Shown one piece after another: positions 14,727 to 20,240 of a stretch of 20,240 nucleotides of DNA. The DNA lies in contig UQMY01000039.1 in NCBI GenBank assembly GCA_900542325.1, positions 1 to 20,240 on the forward strand, in the 5' to 3' direction. Origin of the DNA: an uncultured Collinsella sp. GTDB lineage: Bacteria; Actinomycetota; Coriobacteriia; Coriobacteriales; Coriobacteriaceae. The position numbers and the translations under genes were made by a program. Every line of letters begins with the position of its first letter. Positions within the stretch are counted from its first letter, which is position 1. The notes under the pieces are model-generated. The model was not told the DNA's origin, searched no databases, and was given only the letters and a program-made list of their open reading frames with translations.

Positions 14727-16421
14727 CTACTTGCGGTGAGCGCGGTAGAACTCGATGAGCGCCTGGGTCGAAGCGTCCTGCTCGGCCTTGGCAGCGTCGT
14801 CGTGGAAGGCCGGGGTGATCTGCTTGGCAAGCTGCTTGCCCAGCTCGACGCCCCACTGGTCGTAGGAGTCGATGCCCCAGACCGTGCCCTCGACAAACGT
14901 GATGTGCTCGTACAGGGCGATGAGCTCGCCGAGTGCGAACGGGGTCAGCGTGTCGCCGAAGATCGAGGTCGTCGGACGGTTGCCCTCAAAGCAGCGGGCC
15001 GGGACGATCTGCTCGGGCGTGCCCTCGGCACGAACCTCGTCGGCCGTCTTACCAAAGGCGAGCGCCTTGGTCTGGGCCAGGAAGTTGCCCAGGAACAGCT
15101 CGTGGACGTCCTGGCCGCTGTCGGTTGCGGGGTTGGCAGTGTTGGCGAAAGCGATAAAGTCGGCCGGGACCACCACGGTGCCCTGGTGCAGCAGCTGGTA
15201 GAAGGCGTGCTGACCGTTGGTACCGGGCTCGCCCCAGAAGATCTCACCGGTATCGGAGGTCACAGCGCTGCCGTCCCAGCGGACGTGCTTGCCGTTGGAC
15301 TCCATGGTGAGCTGTTGCAGGTAGGCCGGGAAGCGGTGCAGATACTGGCAGTACGGCAGCACGGCGTGGCTCTTGGAACCGAAGAAGTTGACGTACCAGA
15401 CGTTGAGCAGGCCCATCAGCGCGACGGCGTTGTTCTCGAGCGGGGTGTTGCAGAAGTACTCGTCGATGGCGTGGAAGCCCTCAAGGAACTGCTGGAAGCG
15501 CTCGGGGCCGAGCACGACGATCAGCGACAGACCCACGGCGGAGTCGACGGAATAGCGGCCGCCGACCCAGTTCCAAAAACCGAAGGCGTTGGCGGGGTCG
15601 ATACCGAAGGCCTCGACCTTTTCGAGCGCGGTGGAAACGGCGACAAAGTGCTTGGCCACGGCCTCGGCGTTCCGCTCATCGGAGCCGTCGATGGCACCCT
15701 GAGCCTTGAGCTGCTCGAGCATCCAGGTCTTGACCTCACGAGCGTTGGTGAGGGTCTCGAGCGTGGTGAAAGTCTTGGAGACGATAATCACGAGCGTGGT
15801 CTCGGGATCGAGGCCCTTGAGCTTCTCTGCCTGATCGTTGGGGTCGATGTTGGAGATGTAGCGGCAGTCAATACCGGCGTCGGCGTAGGGACGCAGGGCC
15901 TCGTAGGCCATGACCGGGCCCAGATCGGAGCCGCCGATGCCGATGGACACCAGGTGCTCGATCTTTTTGCCGGTAACACCCTTCCACTCACCGGAGCGCA
16001 CGCGCTCGGCGAAGGCATACATGCGGTCGAGAACCTCGTGCACGTCGGCGACGACGTCCTGGCCGTCGACGATGAGCTGGCCCTTCTCGCTTGCCGGGCG
16101 GCGCAGCGCGGTGTGCAGGACGGCGCGGTCCTCGGTGGTGTTGATGTGCTCGCCGGAGAACATGGCGTCGCGGCGCTCCTCGAGCTTCACCTCGCGGGCA
16201 AGATCGCACAGCAGCTTGACGGTCTCATCAGTCACCAGGTTCTTGGACAGGTCGAAGTGCAGGTCACCGGCGTCAAAGCTCAGCTTGTTCACGCGCTCGG
16301 CATCGGCGGCGAACCAGGCCTTGAGGTCGATACCCTCGGCCTCGAGCTTCTCCTGATGGGCCTCGAGCGCCTTCCAAGCGGCAGTCGACGTAGCATCGAT
16401 AGGTGCGGCAACAGTTGCCAT
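14727..16421 (-). CDS. pgi: Glucose-6-phosphate isomerase
   Basis: A cytoplasmic glycolytic enzyme interconverting glucose 6-phosphate and fructose 6-phosphate. It is 564 aa, in the normal range of the large bacterial/eukaryotic-type form. Recognised blocks: HINTTEDRAVLHTALR, LVSIGIGGSDLGPVMAYEAL (phosphate-binding loop), IIVSKTFTTLETLTN, FWNWVGGRYSVDSAVGLSL (first PGI signature), GEIFWGEPGTNGQHAFYQLLHQG, and GIDSYDQWGVELGKQLA (second signature with the catalytic Lys). GAGGAGG lies 5 bases before the ATG at 16421; the frame runs 9 codons further. The leader holds a 7-bp hairpin (GGGCGCA/TGCGCCC, 16441-16462). The terminator is at 14667. Confidence 0.97.
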   Translation of the reverse strand: MATVAAPIDATSTAAWKALEAHQEKLEAEGIDLKAWFAADAERVNKLSFDAGDLHFDLSKNLVTDETVKLLCDLAREVKLEERRDAMFSGEHINTTEDRAVLHTALRRPASEKGQLIVDGQDVVADVHEVLDRMYAFAERVRSGEWKGVTGKKIEHLVSIGIGGSDLGPVMAYEALRPYADAGIDCRYISNIDPNDQAEKLKGLDPETTLVIIVSKTFTTLETLTNAREVKTWMLEQLKAQGAIDGSDERNAEAVAKHFVAVSTALEKVEAFGIDPANAFGFWNWVGGRYSVDSAVGLSLIVVLGPERFQQFLEGFHAIDEYFCNTPLENNAVALMGLLNVWYVNFFGSKSHAVLPYCQYLHRFPAYLQQLTMESNGKHVRWDGSAVTSDTGEIFWGEPGTNGQHAFYQLLHQGTVVVPADFIAFANTANPATDSGQDVHELFLGNFLAQTKALAFGKTADEVRAEGTPEQIVPARCFEGNRPTTSIFGDTLTPFALGELIALYEHITFVEGTVWGIDSYDQWGVELGKQLAKQITPAFHDDAAKAEQDASTQALIEFYRAHRK

Positions 16422-16546
16422 AGAGTCCTCCTCAGCATACGGGCGCACGCCTCCATGCGCCCGGACATTCAGATGCCACTATTCTAGCGCAGGTCAAGAC
16501 TATAATCAGCGAGCGTTGCCAATCGGCCCCCAAACGGCAACCGACC

Positions 16547-16619
16547 AAAAAGGGACAGGTTTAATTTGGCAGGTCAAACGCTTTACCAATCAAAAATAAC
16601 CTATCCCTTTATGCCAAAT
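16547..16619 (-). repeat. Interleaved inverted repeats, also a probable terminator of the upstream hypothetical gene
   Basis: Two inverted repeats overlap in B-A-B'-A' order on the plus strand. B is AAAGGGACAGGTT (16549-16561) with AACCTATCCCTTT (16598-16610). A is ATTTGGCA (16564-16571) with TGCCAAAT (16612-16619). On the minus strand the long stem pairs fully with one G-U and ends in CCCTTTTTGG, so it can terminate the gene whose stop codon is at 16621. The crossed order would allow a pseudoknot. Confidence 0.65.
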
Positions 16620-16620
16620 A

Positions 16621-17196
16621 TTAGGCCGCAGCGCAGACGCTACCGAGCAACTCACGCAGAGGAGACCCGATGCCCTCCAGCAGTTCGGGCGCGATGATGG
16701 CAAAAACGGGAACCTCGCCGGCCCCCACGACGGCAGGCACCTTGCCCTCCGAGACGATACATCCATAAGGGACAAAACCGTCTTCGCCGACATCGAGCGC
16801 CGCCATGCGACGGGCGAGCTCGCGCGCAAAGCCGGCAGTATCGGCATCGCCAATCGCCAAGACAAAGTCCACGCCTTCGTCGGTCGCCAGGGCCACGGCT
16901 TCGTCGATCAGCTCGTCTCCTCCGTCGCCTTCAACCGAGCCGCAGCGGAAAAGCACGCGCTCGAGCAGGGCGCGATCAACCGAGCCCAGCGCCGCCGAAA
17001 CGAGCTCATCACGCGTGTGCTTGTCGCCTCCCAGCACGACCAGTGCCTTGGTGCCGCCATAGTGAGCAACCAATCGCCCGCACCAGCGAGCCACATCCCC
17101 ATCCGCAACCAAGCGCGTCGGCATACCAAACCCATAGTTGACCATTATCCCCACAACCCTTCCGTGCTTTATGGTGGTATCAATCGTTAGCCTCAT
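16621..17196 (-). CDS. Hypothetical protein (191 aa)
   Basis: I do not recognise a family. The protein looks like a single alpha/beta domain: a strand pair at the N-terminus (MRLTIDTTIKHGRVVGIMVNYGFGMPTRL), a Rossmann-like strand and loop (KALVVLGGDKHTRDELVSAAL, 50-70), a second one (VDFVLAIGDADTAGFARELARRMAAL), and a C-terminal strand-rich part with GCIVSEGKVPAVVGAGEVPVFAIIAPELL. There is no membrane segment or signal peptide. No good ribosome binding site precedes the ATG at 17196; a downstream ATG (MVNYGFG, at 17142) is an alternative. The gene stands alone between pgi and the SOS polymerase. It is bracketed by near-identical 18-base repeats at 16545 and 17279. Confidence 0.7.
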   Translation of the reverse strand: MRLTIDTTIKHGRVVGIMVNYGFGMPTRLVADGDVARWCGRLVAHYGGTKALVVLGGDKHTRDELVSAALGSVDRALLERVLFRCGSVEGDGGDELIDEAVALATDEGVDFVLAIGDADTAGFARELARRMAALDVGEDGFVPYGCIVSEGKVPAVVGAGEVPVFAIIAPELLEGIGSPLRELLGSVCAAA

Positions 17197-17273
17197 GCTA
17201 CGAAGCGAGCTTTTCCGAGCTGTTACGCACTCTTTAGGGCTGCGTTAAAAACCCGATGCAGCCGCACGACCAT

Positions 17274-17294
17274 ACCTGCCAAAAAGGGGCAGGT
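17274..17294 (+). repeat. Small hairpin within an intergenic repeat
   Basis: ACCTGCC and GGCAGGT pair around AAAAAGG and are followed by TTTT. The run CCAAAAAGGGGCAGGTTT (17279-17296) matches 16545-16562 at 17 of 18 positions in the same orientation. Its last T begins the TTGACG -35 box of the downstream gene. Confidence 0.6.
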
Positions 17295-17295
17295 T

Positions 17296-17342
17296 TTGAC
17301 GGTGTCCGGTCGAGCAGGTATTATCGAACAGGTATTCGATAA
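17296..17342 (+). promoter_or_regulatory. Promoter with SOS/LexA box for the Y-family polymerase operon
   Basis: TTGACG (17296-17301) and TATTAT (17319-17324) are exactly 17 bases apart. Overlapping the -10 box is a perfect 8-bp inverted repeat TTATCGAA / TTCGATAA (17321-17342). It contains CGAACAGGTATTCG, one base off the Gram-positive SOS box CGAAC-N4-GTTCG. A partial direct copy, CGAGCAGGTATT, lies 14 bases upstream. LexA control is inferred from the site and from the gene it precedes. Confidence 0.75.
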
Positions 17343-17368
17343 GAACATGTGTTTGATGGGAGGCTCGG

Positions 17369-18874
17369 ATGGAGCACGAGCAGCACACCTACATCTGCAT
17401 CGACCTCAAGACGTTTTATGCCAGCGTCGAGTGCGTCGATCGTGGGCTCGATCCGCTCACCACCAACCTGGTCGTTGCCGACGAATCGCGCGGACGCACG
17501 ACCATCTGCCTCGCCATCACACAGGCTATGAAGGACCTCGGGATACACAACCGCTGCCGTCTGTTCGAGATTCCCGACGGCATCGACTGCATCAAGGCCG
17601 TACCGCGCATGCAGCACTACATGGAGGTGTCGGCGCAAATCTACGGCATCTATCTGGAATACGTGAGTCCGCAAGACATTCACGTCTACTCCATCGACGA
17701 ATGCTTTATCGACGTGACGCCCTATCTGGACCTCTATCACACCGATGCGGAAAGGTTCGCCTGCACGCTGCGCGACGAGGTCTTGGCGCGCACCGGCATC
17801 ACGGCGACGGTCGGCATCGGCCCCAACCTATTCCAGGCCAAGGTAGCGCTCGACATTACCGCCAAGCACGTACCCAGCCGCATCGGCATACTCGACGACG
17901 GGACCTTTCGCAAGGAGATCTGGCCCCATCGCCCCATCACCGACATCTGGGGCATCGGCCCCGGCGTGGCGGCCCGTCTCGAGAAATACGGCGTCTACGA
18001 CCTGATGGGCGTCGCCGCACTCGACGAGAACCTGCTCTACGACGAACTCGGCGTCAACGCCGAATATCTCATCGACCACGCCTTCGGGCGCGAGCCGACA
18101 ACCATCGCCGATATCCAAGCCTATCGCCCGCAAGCGACCTCGACCACCACAGGACAGGTGCTCTCGAAGGGCTATGCCTACGAGCAGGCCTACACCGTCT
18201 TGCGCGAAATGGTCGATGCCGCCGTGCTGGATTTGATCGACAAGCACGTGGTGTGCGACAGCATCTCGCTCTTTGTGGGCTATGCAAGCGAGCGCGCCGA
18301 CATACGCCGGCTCAACGCCAGCGGCACGGCGCAGTATATAGACGGCTGCGGACACCTGCGCTCGAGTACCTCGGGCATCGAACCCGCAGCGACCGACGGC
18401 TCCGAGCTCGCGCCCCGTGCTCCCAAGCCCGTCCAGCGCGATGACGAAAGGCGCCGCCTGGTGCGCGAAGCGCAGGCAATCGATGGCATCTTTGTGGGAG
18501 AACACGGCGGCAAGCCGCGTGGTGGCTATGCGGCGCTCTTCGCGCACTCCAATGCCTCGCGAAAACTGCCCGAACGCACCAATTCGTTTAAGAAGATCAT
18601 GGGCTATTTCGATGAGCTCTGGGCGCAGACTGTCGACCCCAAACGACCGGTCAAGCGCATCAACCTGGGCTTTGGCAATCTCATGCCCGAGGAATTCGCT
18701 ACCGTCGATCTGTTCAGCGACGTCGAGGCCGACGAGCGCGAACGCGATCTGGCGCGCACCGTATTGGCCGTGAAAGGCAAGTACGGCAAGAACGCCCTGG
18801 TCAAGGGATTAAGCTTTACCGCCGGCGCCACCGCACGCGAACGCAACGATCAGGTAGGAGGACATCGTGCCTAA
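17369..18874 (+). CDS. Y-family DNA polymerase, UvrX/UmuC-like
   Basis: A translesion, error-prone DNA polymerase of 501 aa. The palm begins YICIDLKTFYASVECVDRG (metal ligand Asp12, steric-gate region at Tyr17). The second catalytic motif is VYSIDECFIDVT (Asp110, Glu111). Then come ATVGIGPNLFQAKVALD, a helix-hairpin-helix (DIWGIGPGVAARLEKYGV) and the little-finger domain. A VDLFSDVE segment (446-453) near the C-terminus resembles a beta-clamp-binding motif. The overall form matches Bacillus UvrX/YqjW rather than DinB. GGGAGG lies 5 bases before the ATG. The stop overlaps the YolD-like gene, an arrangement also seen in Bacillus (uvrX-yolD). Expression is probably DNA-damage induced through the SOS box. 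Confidence 0.94.
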   Translation: MEHEQHTYICIDLKTFYASVECVDRGLDPLTTNLVVADESRGRTTICLAITQAMKDLGIHNRCRLFEIPDGIDCIKAVPRMQHYMEVSAQIYGIYLEYVSPQDIHVYSIDECFIDVTPYLDLYHTDAERFACTLRDEVLARTGITATVGIGPNLFQAKVALDITAKHVPSRIGILDDGTFRKEIWPHRPITDIWGIGPGVAARLEKYGVYDLMGVAALDENLLYDELGVNAEYLIDHAFGREPTTIADIQAYRPQATSTTTGQVLSKGYAYEQAYTVLREMVDAAVLDLIDKHVVCDSISLFVGYASERADIRRLNASGTAQYIDGCGHLRSSTSGIEPAATDGSELAPRAPKPVQRDDERRRLVREAQAIDGIFVGEHGGKPRGGYAALFAHSNASRKLPERTNSFKKIMGYFDELWAQTVDPKRPVKRINLGFGNLMPEEFATVDLFSDVEADERERDLARTVLAVKGKYGKNALVKGLSFTAGATARERNDQVGGHRA

Positions 18875-19292
18875 ACCCCAACAACAACCGATGCGACCGC
18901 CGACACCATTTGAGCGCCTGGCGGACCCCGAGGGAAGACGCCGTTCCGCCGACCCCAAACTCACCGCCAACGGCGCCGTTCGCGCCGGCCGCGCCGCACA
19001 GTTTATGCCCTTCGCCGCCCTCACGGGATACTACGAGCTCGTACGTAAGCAGGAAATCACGGTCGAGCCCAAATGCGAACTCACAGAAGAAAAAGCCCTC
19101 GAGCTTTCGAAAAAGCTCGAGGGTCTCAAACGCGGAGACCTGCTCCGCGTGACCTATTACGATACGTACGGTTATCGTAGCCGCACCGGCATCCTGGTCG
19201 AGGTACTGCCGGCATACAAGCTGCTCAAACTCAGGGATATCGCCATTAACTTCGACGACATTCAAGACATCGAGCTACGCGGCCGAGCCTAG
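18867..19292 (+). CDS. YolD-like family protein
   Basis: A 141-aa small soluble protein paired with the Y-family polymerase. It starts at a GTG with AGGAGG 5 bases upstream, and the gene overlaps the polymerase stop by 8 bases, so the two are translationally coupled. Family signs are RAAQFMPFAALTGYYELVRKQE near residues 42-65 and a C-terminal beta-barrel part (GDLLRVTYYDTYGYRSRTGILVEVLPAYKLLKLRDIAINFDDIQDIEL). YolD-like proteins are thought to act as UmuD-type partners of UvrX-like polymerases, but the biochemical role is not settled. The stop codon overlaps the stop of the convergent surface-protein gene in a shared CTAG. Confidence 0.88.
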   Translation: MPKPQQQPMRPPTPFERLADPEGRRRSADPKLTANGAVRAGRAAQFMPFAALTGYYELVRKQEITVEPKCELTEEKALELSKKLEGLKRGDLLRVTYYDTYGYRSRTGILVEVLPAYKLLKLRDIAINFDDIQDIELRGRA

Positions 19293-20209
19293 CGGCCAGA
19301 GCGCTTGCGCAGGCCAAACGCAACGGCGAGCACGGCGACAGCGGCAATCAAAAGACCTGCGACCAGCGTTGCGGTCGAGTCACCTGTGCCAGGCAGGGAC
19401 GACTTCTCGGCCTTCTTCGTGGTCTTCGAAACCGTGGTCGTGCTGCTGGTAGACCCGTTGGGCTTATCCGTGGAACCCGGATTCGACGGGTTGCTCGGGT
19501 TGGGTTTGCTCGGCTCGGTCGGATCCGGATCGGGATTGCCGGGATCCGGCGTATCGGGATCGACCGGGTTTTCGGAGTTCTCCTTGCGCTGAATCCAAAC
19601 CTGGCAACCATTGAATGGGTTGGCCGTGCCAAGGCACAGGCCCTGATTGGTCACGGCAAAGGTGCGCAGACCATGGTTGTACGGATCGTTAAAACCGTTG
19701 GTCGTCAACGTCGTGAAGTTCACGCCATCGGCCGTAACATACATATCAAAGCCGCGCTCGGCGTCGCGCAAGTAATACATGCACTTGATCACGCTTTGCA
19801 GCTTCTTAAGATTCTCTTGACTCAGCAGCTTATCGAACGCATCCTGAATATCTCCGGGAAGCTCATCGCCGTAGGCGTCCTTATACTGCTGCTTAAGCTC
19901 GTCATACGCATTCAGCATGTCCTGATACTGATCCGCGAACGACTCAAAGTAGGCGATCTCGCCATCGATCTTTTGAGCATAGGCGTCGTCGCTCTCGACG
20001 TCCACGGACATCGTTGCCGCTTGATCGGCAAGGCCATCCGTGGCATCGTCCAACGCGTCGCCCAGATTCTCCAGACCCTCGGCAGCCGCAGCCTTGTCGG
20101 CGTCAACGTCATCGGCATCATCGATGCCAGCGGCGTCCCCGTCCTCTTCATCCGCCAGAGTGCTCGCGCCCTCGATCGGATTATTGGGCTCTTCGGGGGT
20201 TTGTGTGGG
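19289..20209 (-). CDS. LPXTG surface protein, C-terminal part; N-terminus missing
   Basis: The C-terminus has a complete sortase signal: LPGTG, a hydrophobic helix (LVAGLLIAAVAVLAVAFGL) and RKRSGR. Before it is a Pro/Asp/Ser/Asn-rich wall-spanning region. Further up is a domain with RGFDMYVTADGVNFTTLTTNGFNDPYNHGLRTF and GLCLGTANPFNGCQVW, which looks like the last blade or domain of a larger secreted protein. Upstream of that is an acidic helical stretch. Coding character runs continuously to an in-frame TAA at 20210-20212, but the first usable start is a TTG at 20053 and there is no signal peptide. The gene is therefore either frameshifted, truncated or misassembled near 20210, with the 5' part beyond the window edge. 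Function unknown; cell-wall attachment by sortase is well supported. Confidence 0.75.
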   Translation of the reverse strand, partial: PTQTPEEPNNPIEGASTLADEEDGDAAGIDDADDVDADKAAAAEGLENLGDALDDATDGLADQAATMSVDVESDDAYAQKIDGEIAYFESFADQYQDMLNAYDELKQQYKDAYGDELPGDIQDAFDKLLSQENLKKLQSVIKCMYYLRDAERGFDMYVTADGVNFTTLTTNGFNDPYNHGLRTFAVTNQGLCLGTANPFNGCQVWIQRKENSENPVDPDTPDPGNPDPDPTEPSKPNPSNPSNPGSTDKPNGSTSSTTTVSKTTKKAEKSSLPGTGDSTATLVAGLLIAAVAVLAVAFGLRKRSGR

Positions 20210-20240
20210 TTAGCCGCCCGGTAAAAGTGCCCGCCTAGCA

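Noticed and set aside
16441..16462. Hairpin in the pgi leader considered as a riboswitch or attenuator
   Set aside because: Only a 7-bp stem with no alternative pairing or T run; too little to call a regulator.
14736..16487. Open frame of 583 codons antisense to pgi
   Set aside because: It mirrors the pgi codons (third-position G/C creates long antisense frames), has a Val/Gly/Leu/Asp-biased shadow composition, and pgi is unmistakable on the other strand.
17296..18444. 382-codon plus-strand frame overlapping the polymerase gene
   Set aside because: His/Arg-rich out-of-frame translation of the Y-family polymerase gene.

Overview
The window looks like a chromosomal segment of a gut Coriobacteriia species, most likely Collinsella or a close relative (Actinomycetota). 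The basis is G/C-rich third codon positions, GGAGG-type ribosome binding sites, Ser/Thr- and Pro/Glu-rich surface-type proteins, an LPXTG-anchored protein, and the general style of the proteins. This placement rests on recognition, not on a search. There are no rRNA, tRNA, CRISPR or transposase genes. No gene-free stretch exceeds 300 bases.

Left part (1-5327, all minus strand). From right to left this is a sugar-uptake locus: a LicT/BglG antiterminator, a leader with a candidate RAT hairpin overlapping an intrinsic terminator, and a PTS EIIBC permease with its own terminator. Next come a ceramidase-fold hydrolase without a signal peptide, an AEC-type permease and a small unknown protein. The antiterminator and leader give a textbook induction circuit for the PTS gene. 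What the hydrolase and permease add to it is unknown.

Middle (5576-12661). Two plus-strand genes of unknown function come first: a membrane protein with a long Ser/Thr/Asn tail, and a protein with a possible LOTUS-like N-terminus and a Pro/Glu-rich linker. They are followed by ettA (minus), a sdpR-sdpI-type autorepressor/immunity pair (minus) with a visible promoter/operator, and a tcdA-tatD pair (plus; tRNA t6A cyclisation plus a metal-dependent nuclease-family hydrolase).

Right part (12662-20240). A 230-bp element with 30-bp terminal inverted repeats sits after tatD. Then come three minus-strand sugar-phosphate genes: a beta-phosphoglucomutase-like HAD, a Cof-type HAD and pgi. A lone unknown gene follows, bracketed by near-identical 18-bp repeats and by an interleaved inverted-repeat structure. 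Next is an SOS-type promoter driving a Y-family DNA polymerase and an overlapping YolD-like gene, a translesion/SOS module. The window ends in the C-terminal part of an LPXTG surface protein whose reading frame is closed by an in-frame stop with no conventional start.

The most unusual items are the MITE-like element, the interleaved repeats, the cytosolic ceramidase-fold protein beside a PTS, the His-to-Cys change in the antiterminator, and the broken surface-protein frame. I did not find a clearly new multi-gene system.
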